Of a stretch of DNA of 64,000 nucleotides, positions 56,897 to 64,000 are shown in pieces (positions within the stretch are counted from its first letter, which is position 1; the number at the start of each line of letters is the position of its first letter). Where the stretch lies: assembly GCF_029909975.1 (NCBI RefSeq), contig NZ_CP094516.1, positions 310,001 through 374,000 of the forward strand, read 5' to 3'. A program made the translations under genes and the position numbers. The notes beneath the pieces are model-generated. The model did no database searches, was not told the origin of the DNA, and saw only the letters and a list, made by a program, of their open reading frames with translations. Source of the stretch: Bradyrhizobium sp. ISRA430 (GTDB lineage: Bacteria > Pseudomonadota > Alphaproteobacteria > Rhizobiales > Xanthobacteraceae).

Positions 56897-56982
56897 CGTC
56901 ATTGCGAGCGAAGCGAAGCAATCCAGAATATCTCCGCGGCGACGGTCTGGATTGCTTCGTCGCTTCGCTCCTCGCAATGACG
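56897..56982. repeat. Intergenic inverted repeat, family 2, copy A
   Basis: CGTCATTGCGAGCGAAGCGA on the left is mirrored by TCGCTTCGCTCCTCGCAATGACG on the right, with AATCCAGA/TCTGGATT inside. It forms a long hairpin directly downstream of family 1 copy B and before the deacetylase gene's stop. A close relative is at 59045-59121. Confidence 0.8.
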
Positions 56983-56991
56983 AGGGTGCGA

Positions 56992-58164
56992 TTACGACGC
57001 CGCGCAATGCGCGATCAGCTTCTCCACAAACCCCGCGCACTTCTCCAGCTCCGCCATCTCCACGAACTCGTCGGGCGTATGCGCCTGCGCGATCGATCCC
57101 GGGCCGATCACCACTGATGGCACACCGGCCATGCTGACGAACAGGCCGGCCTCGGTGCCGAAGGCGACCTTGGCGTGGTCGTTGCGTCCGGCGAGCTGTT
57201 TTGCCAGCGTGACGATCGTGGCATCGGCGTCGGTGTCGAGGGCGGGATAGTCGAGGATCTCCTCGAAATCGATGCCGCACTCCGGATGCTTTGCCTTCAT
57301 CGCCGGCTCAAGCTCGGCTTTCGCCCAGGCGATGATCGCGTCCGTCACCTGCTTGGATTCGGTGATGCCGATGCCGCGGCATTCGAACTCGACCGCACAA
57401 TGATCCGGCACGATGTTGAGCGCAGCGCCGCCATGCACGATGCTGGTGAGGAGGGTGGTGTGCGGGACATCGTAGAGGTCGTCGCGCTCACCACTGCTTG
57501 CCAGCTTCACGGCACGGCGACGGATTTCGGTGATCAGCTCGGCCGCATATTCGATCGCGTTGACGCCGTCGGGCGCGATCGAGGAATGACGGGCGAGCCC
57601 GCGGAACGTTGCGCGCACGCCGTGCTTGCCCTTATGGCCGACGATGACCTGCATCTGGGTCGGCTCGCCGACGAAACAGCCGAGCGGCTTGACTTTTTTC
57701 TTCGCGACCTCGCCGAGCATCGGCCGGACGCCGACACAGCCGATCTCCTCGTCATAGGAGATCGCAAGATGGATCGGCGTCTTCAGCTTCGCCTCCAGCA
57801 TCTCCGGCACCATCGCGAGACACACGGCGACGAATCCCTTCATATCGGTGGTGCCGCGGCCGTAAAGCCTGCCGTCGCGCTCGACCAATTTGAACGGATC
57901 GTGGCTCCAGTCCTGGCCGACGACCGGCACCACGTCGGTATGGCCTGACAGCACGAGGCCCGGTCGATCCTCCGGCCCGATCGTGACCCACAGCGAGGCC
58001 TTCTGTGCCGGCTCATCGACGATGCGCTCGGCTTTGACGCCGAGGGCGGCAAGGTAGCTCTCGATGTGGGCGATCAAGGGCAGGTTGGAGCGGTCGCTGA
58101 CAGTGTCGAAGGCGACGAGGTCGGCGAGGAGCTTTCGGATACGATCGGTTCTTGAACTTGGCAT
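56992..58164 (-). CDS. argE: Acetylornithine deacetylase-like M20 peptidase
   Basis: About 390 residues from ATG at 58164 (58209 also possible; neither has a clear Shine-Dalgarno). M20 features: 'LVLSGHTDVVPVVGQDWSHD' (metal His and catalytic Asp), 'GRGTTDMKGFVA' (bridging Asp), 'ISYDEEIGCVG' (catalytic Glu pair), dimerisation domain about 180-290, and 'VVIGPGSIAQAHTPDEFVEM' (last His). The match is to the ArgE subgroup, which releases ornithine from N-acetylornithine, though related N-acyl amino acid deacylases are possible. Confidence 0.85.
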   Translation of the reverse strand: MPSSRTDRIRKLLADLVAFDTVSDRSNLPLIAHIESYLAALGVKAERIVDEPAQKASLWVTIGPEDRPGLVLSGHTDVVPVVGQDWSHDPFKLVERDGRLYGRGTTDMKGFVAVCLAMVPEMLEAKLKTPIHLAISYDEEIGCVGVRPMLGEVAKKKVKPLGCFVGEPTQMQVIVGHKGKHGVRATFRGLARHSSIAPDGVNAIEYAAELITEIRRRAVKLASSGERDDLYDVPHTTLLTSIVHGGAALNIVPDHCAVEFECRGIGITESKQVTDAIIAWAKAELEPAMKAKHPECGIDFEEILDYPALDTDADATIVTLAKQLAGRNDHAKVAFGTEAGLFVSMAGVPSVVIGPGSIAQAHTPDEFVEMAELEKCAGFVEKLIAHCAAS

Positions 58165-58273
58165 TTCCAGAGTCTTGTCAGAGGTTGCGGAGATAGAAGC
58201 TGCTTGCATGAACCATACCAACGGAGCAGTCCGATGGGCAAATCAGACGGTGGTCCGTAGCCGCGATGGTCTC

Positions 58274-58386
58274 GTAGGGTGGCTAGCGAAGCGTAGCCCA
58301 CCGCTTGTCTCACCACTGGGTGGAAAGGTGGTGGGTTACGCCCATCGGGCCGCGCTCGCGCGGACCGTTCGGGCTAACCCACCCTA
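58274..58386. repeat. GTAGGGTGG...CCACCCTAC inverted repeat
   Basis: A block that starts GTAGGGTGG and ends CCACCCTAC, with internal 'GTGGGTTACGCCCATCGGG' and GC-rich arms. The block pairs end to end and matches the family of GTAGGGTGGG repeats common in rhizobial intergenic regions. Confidence 0.6.
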
Positions 58387-58490
58387 CAAGTCCTTGCGCT
58401 GCCCGTCGGGCAAAACACGCCAGCGGTGGGTCAATTCGCGAGACGAAAATATTCGTCTTTACAGAAATTCTGTTTTACCGTAGTTTTCGC

Positions 58491-58965
58491 TCACTCCGGC
58501 CCAAGGAAGAGGGGCGTATCGCGATCGTCACGACACGCGGGCCGGGCGGCGGTGGATGCAGGTCGCGTCGGCGCGAATGGCTTCGCAGGGCGGGCGACCG
58601 TGAGCGAAGGCATCGCGCACACGACCGGTGTGATCAGCGTACGGCAAAATCGTGTGGTCCTGGCGCCCGGAGTCTGTGCGTCAAGTCTTGCGGTGATGTG
58701 GCGGCCCGACCGGACCGCGCGCATCAGCCATCTGCAAGGCGACGGGGGCAATAGTGCATCGCTCCCCGGGGAGAGCACGACATAAGCCGTTCCAACCACT
58801 GCGCAGGGAAGGCCGGGATGTTTTCCGGTTGCCCCGCGGTTTTTCCCGCTGTGCATTGTAGCGCAAACTGCTCTTGCGCATGGCGGGCCATGGGAGCCAG
58901 CCGGCTCCCGGTCTTCCCTGCGCCCTCCTTCATTGGCGAGGGTGAAGCGATGAAACAAAGCTCGG
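58491..58965. repeat. Dispersed repeat element (Bradyrhizobium type)
   Basis: About 475 bases with no supported gene. Its translations ('EGAGKTGSRLAPMARHAQ' on the - strand) match the recurring, probably non-coding 'hypothetical proteins' that I recall from many Bradyrhizobium genomes. It is therefore likely a dispersed repeat rather than a gene. This rests on memory and needs a copy count. Confidence 0.45.
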
Positions 58966-59044
58966 GCGAAACAAGCCGCGAGGACGCGAAGGTGTGTCCG
59001 CAACGGAAATGCGAATTGAAAGAGCGCCGCCGTCACCCACACTC

Positions 59045-59121
59045 CGTCATTGCGAGCGCAGCGAAGCAATCCAGAATCCTTCCGCGGCAGCCTGGATTGC
59101 TTCGCTGCGCTCGCAATGACG
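59045..59121. repeat. Intergenic inverted repeat, family 2, copy B
   Basis: CGTCATTGCGAGCGCAGCGA is mirrored by TCGCTGCGCTCGCAATGACG, and AATCCAGA/CTGGATT lies inside. It can fold into one long hairpin with about 30 paired bases. It is the same family as 56897-56982. Confidence 0.8.
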
Positions 59122-59226
59122 AGGTTGAGGCAGTTGCGTGCAATGCGCCCCACCGCCGTCCCGGCCTTCGCCGGGACGACACCGAGGATGGGGCGGCGCC
59201 GTACAGGACGAAGGCGAGAACGCGTG

Positions 59227-60012
59227 TTAAACCGGCTTGCCCGTATACGGCATCGACGCCGTGAGGCCGCCATCGACTGGAAAGGCCTGGCCGTTCACAT
59301 ACGATGCTTCGTCGCTCGCAAGGAACAAGCCCATCGCCGCGAGCTCGTGCGGCTGGCCGGGGCGCTTCAAGGGGTTGAGCTGGCCGATCTTATCGGAGGT
59401 GCCGCGCTCCCTGGCGCGATCGAAGATCGGCTTTGTCATGCCGGTTTCAATCAGGCCGGGGCAGACCGCGTTGATGCGCACGCCAGTGCCGGAGAGCGAA
59501 TAGGCGGTGGTCTGCACCAGGCTGATCACGCCGGCCTTGCTCGCAGCATAAGGATGTCCGCTGGCGCCAGCCTTGAGGCCCGCGACGGAGGCCGTCAGCA
59601 CGATCGCGCCGGACTGCTGCTTGACCATGTGCGGCATGGCGTACTTCACGGCGAGGAACGGCCCGATCAGATTGACACGCAAGATCTCCTGCCAGTGCTC
59701 GACAGTCTGCTCGGGAATAGGAACGAGCCCGCCGGAGACGCCGGCATTGGCCCAGATCACGTCGAGCCGGCCGTGTGTCAGCACCGCCTTGTCGATGACG
59801 GCAACGACGTCCTTCTCGGAGCCCGCATCCGCCAGCATCGCTTCCGCGGTGCCGCCGGCCTTCCTGATCTCCTCGACGGTGTCCTTCACCGCTTCGGTCC
59901 GATCAACCGCGATCAGCTTTGCACCTTCCTTGGTGAACAACAGTGCAGCCGCGCGTCCGATGCCGCTGCCGGCGCCAGTGATGATGACAGATTTGCCTTG
60001 CAGGCGGCCCAT
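59227..60012 (-). CDS. Short-chain dehydrogenase/reductase
   Basis: 261 residues with classical SDR motifs: 'VIITGAGSGIGRAAALLFTK' (TGxxxGIG), 'WANAGVSGG' (NAG), 'SGAIVLTASVAGLKAGASGH' with the catalytic Ser, and 'YAASKAGVISLV' (Tyr and Lys), then 'VCPGLIETGM'. The substrate is unknown. It stands divergent from the phosphatase gene at 60166, so the region 60013-60165 should hold both promoters. Confidence 0.9.
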   Translation of the reverse strand: MGRLQGKSVIITGAGSGIGRAAALLFTKEGAKLIAVDRTEAVKDTVEEIRKAGGTAEAMLADAGSEKDVVAVIDKAVLTHGRLDVIWANAGVSGGLVPIPEQTVEHWQEILRVNLIGPFLAVKYAMPHMVKQQSGAIVLTASVAGLKAGASGHPYAASKAGVISLVQTTAYSLSGTGVRINAVCPGLIETGMTKPIFDRARERGTSDKIGQLNPLKRPGQPHELAAMGLFLASDEASYVNGQAFPVDGGLTASMPYTGKPV

Positions 60013-60165
60013 GCGCTTCTCCCTTGTGGCTCCCGCGCGACGCTTGCCGCGCGACGGAATTTCAAACAGAATTTCAAACGGCCAAGAAATCTTAAAACGG
60101 CAAAGTGTCTTGAGACACGTTCGTTACTCACGTACAGCGACATCAAACGGGATGGAAGGGTTTCG

Positions 60166-60864
60166 ATGGCAGGCGCAGACAAACCGAATGTGGTCACAAC
60201 ACGGTGGTGGTGGGTGCGTCATGCGCCGGTGCGCAATGACGGCGGCAACATCTACGGGCAGAGCGACATCGCCTGCGACACCAGCGATGCCTACGTCTTC
60301 GCTGCGGTCGCAAAGGTCCTGCCGCGCAACGCGGTGTGGTACTCGAGCAATTTGATGCGCACGCACCAGACTGCGGAAGCGATCTGGGCGGCGGGCTTTC
60401 CGAGGCCCGCGACCATGACATGGGAGGCGGATCTGGCCGAACAACATCTCGGCCAGTGGCAGGGCATGAACCGCGCCGCGTTCGTCGCGAGCCGTCCGGT
60501 CGGCTCGAGCTGGTTCGCCGATATCAACGAGCCCGCGCCGGGCGGCGAGAGTTTCATGGACCTTTACAACCGCACCCGCCGCACCATCGAGCGGATCAAT
60601 GTCGAAGCCGCGGGCCGGGATGTGATCGCGGTCGCTCATGGCGGCACGATCAAGGCGGCGCTGGGACTCGCGCTCGGCGGCCAGCCGGAGCAGGGGCTCG
60701 GGTTCGATATCGACAATGTATCGGTGACGCGGCTCGATCATTACGCGAGCGCCGAGCGGGTGGTCTGGCGTCTGCCGATGGTCAACCAGCAGCCGTGGAT
60801 CGCGGACGAAGCGCACGCCGGGATGCATCAGCCGGCCGGACCGGAAATCAAGAAGCTCGCCTAA
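60166..60864 (+). CDS. Histidine phosphatase family protein
   Basis: 232 residues from ATG at 60166 with GGAAGGG upstream. Phosphoglycerate-mutase fold: 'WWWVRHAPVRNDGGNIYGQS' (RHxP in place of the usual RHG), 'YSSNLMRTHQTAEAIWAAGF', 'WEADLAEQHLGQWQGMNRAA' and 'VIAVAHGGTIKAALGLAL' (second His). These enzymes remove phosphate from small substrates. The RHAP variant is seen in alpha-ribazole phosphatase-like and other members. It is followed 71 bases later by another SDR gene. Confidence 0.85.
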   Translation: MAGADKPNVVTTRWWWVRHAPVRNDGGNIYGQSDIACDTSDAYVFAAVAKVLPRNAVWYSSNLMRTHQTAEAIWAAGFPRPATMTWEADLAEQHLGQWQGMNRAAFVASRPVGSSWFADINEPAPGGESFMDLYNRTRRTIERINVEAAGRDVIAVAHGGTIKAALGLALGGQPEQGLGFDIDNVSVTRLDHYASAERVVWRLPMVNQQPWIADEAHAGMHQPAGPEIKKLA

Positions 60865-60935
60865 GGCCGTTGTCGCTGCGCGCGAGCGCGGCGTAAGCTC
60901 CGAGCCAATTTCAAATCGTACTGTGGGAGAGAAAC

Positions 60936-61703
60936 ATGACCTTGTTCGACATGAAGGGAAAAGTCGCCGTCATCACCGGCTCGACGCGCGGCATCGGGCT
61001 TGCGATCGCCGAGCGCATGGCCGAGCACGGCGCAAAGGTCGTGATCTCCTCGCGCAAGGCCGATGTCTGCGACCAGGTCGCAAAGGACATCAACGGCAAG
61101 TTCGGCAAGCATACCGCGGTCGCGATCGCTGCGAACATCTCCTCGAAGGAGAACCTGCAAAACCTCGTCGACGAGAGCAATCGCGCCTTCGGCAAGATCG
61201 ACGTGCTGGTCTGCAACGCAGCGTCCAACCCGTATTACGGTCCGCTCGCCGGCATCTCGGACGATCAGTTCCGAAAGATCCTCGATAACAACATCGTCGC
61301 CAACAACTGGCTGATCTCGATGGTGGTGCCGCAGATGATCGAGCGCAAGGACGGCTCGATCATCATCGTCTCCTCGATCGGCGGCCTGAAAGGCTCGACC
61401 ATCCTAGGCGCCTACGCGATCTCCAAGGCCGCCGACATGCAGCTCGCGCGCAACCTCGCTTGCGAATACGGCAAGCACAACATCCGCGTGAACTGCATCG
61501 CGCCCGGCCTGATCAAGACCGACTTTGCGAAGGCATTGTGGGACAATCCGGAGAACCTGAAGGCCTCGACCTCGCGCTCGCCGCTCCTGCGCATCGGCAT
61601 TCCCGACGAGATCGCGGGTGCGGCCGTGTTCCTGGGCTCGAAGGCCGGCGACTTCATGACCGGCCAGACCATGGTGATCGACGGCGGCGCGACGATTAGT
61701 TGA
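60936..61703 (+). CDS. Short-chain dehydrogenase/reductase
   Basis: 255 residues with GGGAGAG upstream. 'VAVITGSTRGIGLAIAERMA' (TGxxxGIG), 'VLVCNAASNPYYGPLA' (NAAS), 'GSIIIVSSIGGLKGSTILG' with the catalytic Ser, 'YAISKAADMQLARNLACEYG' (Tyr/Lys), 'CIAPGLIKTDFAKALWDNPE', and a final 'TGQTMVIDGGATIS'. The subfamily is close to the FabG-like and 3-hydroxyacyl-CoA reductases. Possible partner of the phosphatase and upstream SDR; the pathway is not clear. Confidence 0.9.
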   Translation: MTLFDMKGKVAVITGSTRGIGLAIAERMAEHGAKVVISSRKADVCDQVAKDINGKFGKHTAVAIAANISSKENLQNLVDESNRAFGKIDVLVCNAASNPYYGPLAGISDDQFRKILDNNIVANNWLISMVVPQMIERKDGSIIIVSSIGGLKGSTILGAYAISKAADMQLARNLACEYGKHNIRVNCIAPGLIKTDFAKALWDNPENLKASTSRSPLLRIGIPDEIAGAAVFLGSKAGDFMTGQTMVIDGGATIS

Positions 61704-61749
61704 CGCGTTAGCGCGTGGGAATGGGCAAGTATGCAGCCCCCACACCGGC

Positions 61750-61855
61750 GTCATCGCCCGACTTGATCGGGCGATCCAGTATTCCAGAGGCGGAAGTCGT
61801 GCGAACGAACGACCGCCGCGGAGTACTGGATGCCCCGGTCAAGCCGGGGCATGAC
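61750..61855. repeat. Intergenic palindromic mosaic element, family 1, copy C
   Basis: GTCATCGCCCGACTTGATCG opens it and GGATGCCCCGGTCAAGCCGG closes it, ending GGCATGAC. It shares CCAGTATTCCAGAGGC and GTACTGGATGCCCCG with copies A and B but has different stem sequences and a shorter centre. It lies between the SDR and serine hydrolase genes. Confidence 0.7.
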
Positions 61856-61897
61856 AGATGAGAGCGGGGAGAGCGCCGCGCGTCCGACGAAGGGTCT

Positions 61898-63133
61898 TCA
61901 ATCCACCGCCGCGTACACCAGATTCCGCACCAGCGTGCGGGTGTAGTCGCGCTGGCCCGGGCCCTGGCTCATGAACACCGCGAACGGATCCTCCTTCGGA
62001 TCGATCCAGAAGAACGTGCCTGCAATGCCGCTCCAGAAATACTGGCCGACGCTGCCGGGGAACGGAGCGATGCCGGCGTCCCTGCGTACGGCGAAGCCGA
62101 GGCCAAAACCGTGGCCGGGAGCGAGCAGGGTGCCGTTGGTCGGAACGCCCGGTCCGAGGTGATCGGAGGCCATCAGCTCCAGCGTCTTGCGGCCGATGAT
62201 CCTGTTGCCGTCGAGCGTGCCGCCATTGCGCAGCATCAGGCAGAAGCGGGCATAGTCCATCGTGGTCGACACGAGGCCGCCGCCGCCGGACTCCATCACC
62301 GGCTGTTCCAGCATGTTGAAGAGCGCGACCTTGTCGCCGCTCCAGGGATCGACCGGAAACGGCTCGGCGAGCCGGCGGGCATTGGCCTCAGGGGTCGAGA
62401 AGCCGGTTTCGGTCATCTGGAGCGGCGCGAGAATCCGCTCGGCCAGGAACGTACCGAGCGACTTGCCGCTGATGATCTCGACGATGCGACCGAGGATGTC
62501 GGTCGAGCGGCTGTAGTTGAATTCCGCGCCGGGATGGCAGACGAGCGGAAAGCTCGCGACAAGGGCGGCGTGCTCGGCGTTGGAGATCTTGCGGCTGCGC
62601 ACCCGCGAGTCCTGGTAGATCTTGTGCACTGGCCCGTCGCCCTGGTGCTCATAGGTCAAACCAGAGGTGTGGCGGAGCAGGTCCTGCACCGTCATCGGCC
62701 GTTTGCTCGGAACCAGTTCCAGCTTGCCGCCGCTGACCACGCCGACCTTCTGGTCGGCGAACTCCGGAATGAATTTTGCGACGGCGTCGCCGAGCAGCAG
62801 ATGCCCGTCCTCGACCAGCGCCATGATGGCGACGGACACGATCGGCTTGGTCATCGAGAAGATGCGGAAGATCGAATCACGCGCCATCGGCGCAGAACCC
62901 GCCGGGCTCTGCCGTCCCAACGCCTCGAACCAGCCGACCTGACCGCGGCGCGCCACCAGTACGGTGACGCCGGGCACGGTTCCCTTGTCGACCTCGCGCT
63001 TGAAGGCGTCCGACATGGCCTGGAGACGGGGACGCGACAGCCCAAGCGCTTCCGGCTTCGCCTCCGGCAAAGGCGGCGTTTTCGGCGTGATCGCGGCGTG
63101 AGGGGCGGCTTGAACAGTCGCTTGGGCGGTCAT
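61898..63133 (-). CDS. Serine hydrolase, beta-lactamase (class C/EstB) family
   Basis: 411 residues with GGGAG upstream. Active-site motifs: SxxK in 'RIFSMTKPIVSVAIMALVED', the Tyr motif in 'FNYSRSTDILGRIVEIISG', and 'HGFGLGFAVR' in place of the KTG box. The start is Ala/Pro-rich without a clear signal peptide. Family members are esterases or penicillin-recognising enzymes. The substrate is not predictable. Confidence 0.85.
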   Translation of the reverse strand: MTAQATVQAAPHAAITPKTPPLPEAKPEALGLSRPRLQAMSDAFKREVDKGTVPGVTVLVARRGQVGWFEALGRQSPAGSAPMARDSIFRIFSMTKPIVSVAIMALVEDGHLLLGDAVAKFIPEFADQKVGVVSGGKLELVPSKRPMTVQDLLRHTSGLTYEHQGDGPVHKIYQDSRVRSRKISNAEHAALVASFPLVCHPGAEFNYSRSTDILGRIVEIISGKSLGTFLAERILAPLQMTETGFSTPEANARRLAEPFPVDPWSGDKVALFNMLEQPVMESGGGGLVSTTMDYARFCLMLRNGGTLDGNRIIGRKTLELMASDHLGPGVPTNGTLLAPGHGFGLGFAVRRDAGIAPFPGSVGQYFWSGIAGTFFWIDPKEDPFAVFMSQGPGQRDYTRTLVRNLVYAAVD

Positions 63134-63289
63134 GTGGGCACTCCCGGTTGCTCTTTATAATTATCGGGAATGAACTCTGGCCCAGAAGCCGCGGCACAAA
63201 CAAGCGAAGCCAGCGCGCTTCTCCCTTGCAATCCGGCCGTCCCCTGTGCTTGAAAGCGCGCCTGACCCTAAGGCGACGATAGGGTTCGT

Positions 63290-63365
63290 AGGAGTGTAGC
63301 TCAATTGGTAGAGCACCGGTCTCCAAAACCGGGGGTCGCAGGTTCGAGCCCTGCCACTCCTGCCA
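63290..63365 (+). tRNA. tRNA-Trp (anticodon CCA)
   Basis: 76 bases including CCA. The acceptor AGGAGTG pairs with CACTCCT, the D arm is GCTC/GAGC, the anticodon loop is CTCCAAA (anticodon CCA) between CCGGT and ACCGG, and the T arm has GGTTCGAGCCC. It stands upstream of secE-nusG, the usual order in proteobacteria. Confidence 0.95.
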
Positions 63366-63708
63366 GCTAGTCCCGACAATCATCACCGGATCAGAGGCAG
63401 GGCGAAGCTCGGATCGCGCTTCATGCCGGCCCGGTAAGCCCTTGATCCGGATTGAGTCTGCGGAAGCCGGGCGTGGGCCGATGCCGTCGGGCGCGGCCTG
63501 CCGATATCTTGACCTTTGGCCCCGTCCGCAGTATCTACCCGACACCTGCAGCCGGCCCGTTAGACGCGGATTTCCGGCGCGGCTTTGAAATCCCGAACAA
63601 GCGAGCCCGGTTTCCGGCTCATCCTTCACGCGAGGGTTGGGCCAACGGCGGCTGTTCGGATCCCTGAAATCTTTATCTCGTCTCACGACGGACTTTGGAC
63701 ATCAAACG
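63366..63708 (+). other. Leader region of secE
   Basis: A 343-base stretch with no supported gene between tRNA-Trp and secE. It includes a good promoter (63509-63537). The stretch from about 63540 to 63700 would be the secE-nusG leader. No further element was recognised. Confidence 0.5.
63509..63537 (+). promoter_or_regulatory. Sigma-70-type promoter for secE-nusG
   Basis: TTGACC at 63509-63514 is followed after 17 bases by TATCTA at 63532-63537. This is a near-consensus housekeeping promoter about 170 bases before secE. Confidence 0.6.
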
Positions 63709-63900
63709 ATGGCAGTCAGCCCGTTCAAGTTCTTGCAGGAAGTGCGCTCGGAGACCGCCAAGGTCACCTGGCCGACCCGTCGCGAGACGACGATCACCAC
63801 CATCATGGTGTTCGTCATGGTCGCGCTGGCATCGATCTTCTTCTTCGCCGCCGACCAGATCATCCGTTATCTCGTCACCCTTCTTTTGGGCATTCACTGA
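63709..63900 (+). CDS. secE: Preprotein translocase subunit SecE
   Basis: 63 residues from ATG at 63709. Matches the short SecE form: 'SPFKFLQEVRSETAKVTWPT', then 'RRETTITTIMVFVMVALASI' and one membrane helix. SecE joins SecY and SecG in the protein-export channel. It shares its last stop base with the start of nusG (TGATG). Length is normal for alphaproteobacterial SecE. Confidence 0.95.
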   Translation: MAVSPFKFLQEVRSETAKVTWPTRRETTITTIMVFVMVALASIFFFAADQIIRYLVTLLLGIH

Positions 63901-64000
63901 TGGCAACAGCCGCCGCAATTCAATCGTCCGACAAGCGCTGGTACATCGTCCACGCCTATTCGAACTTCGAGAAGAAAGTCGCCGAATCGATCCGCGAGCA
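63900..64000 (+). CDS. nusG: Transcription termination/antitermination factor NusG (partial)
   Basis: Only the first 33 codons are in the window. 'KRWYIVHAYSNFEKKVAESI' is the conserved start of NusG's N-terminal domain, which binds RNA polymerase. Gene order tRNA-Trp, secE, nusG (then usually rplK) supports the assignment. It starts in a TGATG overlap with secE, and the end lies beyond the window. Confidence 0.95.
   Translation, partial: MATAAAIQSSDKRWYIVHAYSNFEKKVAESIRE

Larger units (their letters stand above)
58165..59226. other. Gene-free repeat-rich stretch
   Basis: About 1 kb between the deacetylase and the short-chain dehydrogenase genes. It holds three repeats listed separately (58274, 58491 and 59045). 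Long open frames here, on both strands, follow the repeats and encode no recognised domain, so none is called as a gene. Confidence 0.5.

Noticed and set aside
59050..60165. N-terminal extension of the histidine phosphatase frame (to 604 codons)
   Set aside because: The extension covers a repeat and runs antisense to a complete SDR gene. Conserved phosphatase sequence begins at 60166 with a ribosome binding site.

Overview
The window looks like a stretch of a high-GC alphaproteobacterial chromosome, most likely Bradyrhizobium or a close relative. The reasons are codon use, a GcrA-type regulator, rhizobial intergenic palindromes, a dispersed repeat of the kind I recall from Bradyrhizobium genomes, and the gene order tRNA-Trp, secE, nusG at the right edge. 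The genus call is inference from recalled family resemblance, since no search was run.

Region 1 (1 to about 18.1 kb) is the late half of a podovirus-like (T7-type morphogenesis) prophage. On the + strand it has the end of a jelly-roll structural gene, tail tubular A and B (adaptor and nozzle) proteins, a small internal virion protein, a 1064-residue internal protein with an embedded lambda R-type lysozyme domain, a 1231-residue ejection protein, a T7-type tail fibre/tailspike with an apparent signal peptide, a GH19 endolysin and three small membrane proteins (lysis cassette). A methyltransferase gene sits antisense between the ejection protein and the fibre. About nine small genes, several with clear Shine-Dalgarno sites, run on the - strand from 15.8 to 18.1 kb. 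Capsid, portal, terminase and integrase genes are not in view, and no attachment site could be identified.

Region 2 (18.4 to 26.8 kb) is ordinary chromosome: a flavin monooxygenase, a UvrD/Rep-type helicase, a TMEM175-like membrane protein, a YciI-like protein, tRNA-Gly(TCC), a short GcrA-like protein, a dodecin and an FAD monooxygenase. Near 23.3 kb an unusually perfect complement of the 16S rRNA 3' end precedes a 14-codon reading frame.

Region 3 (26.8 to 37.3 kb) is a catabolic locus. A + strand pair (MHS-family MFS transporter and a beta-keto acid cleavage enzyme, BKACE) is flanked by a broken and an intact copy of a TctC-type binding protein gene. The intact copy ends a six-gene - strand operon: DapA-like aldolase, FAD-linked 2-hydroxyacid dehydrogenase, DUF1537 four-carbon acid-sugar kinase, PdxA2-type dehydrogenase, iron alcohol dehydrogenase and TctC. 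A divergent IclR regulator stands at its head. The set predicts uptake and degradation of a small hydroxy- or sugar acid through a phosphorylated intermediate. It is the best candidate here for an uncharacterised system.

Region 4 (37.5 to 64 kb) is mixed chromosome. It holds GDP-fucose synthesis (gmd, fcl), a sorbosone dehydrogenase-like lipoprotein, an MFS transporter, a TPR protein, a CoA-transferase followed by a second BKACE gene and an AraC regulator, an autotransporter with about ten passenger repeats, a RidA protein and a TetR regulator divergent from an acyl-CoA dehydrogenase and an aminoglycoside-phosphotransferase-fold gene. After these come LysE, an acetylornithine deacetylase-like peptidase, two short-chain dehydrogenases, a histidine phosphatase, a beta-lactamase-fold hydrolase, tRNA-Trp, secE and the start of nusG. 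The stretch from 54.5 to 62 kb is studded with several families of palindromic intergenic repeats.
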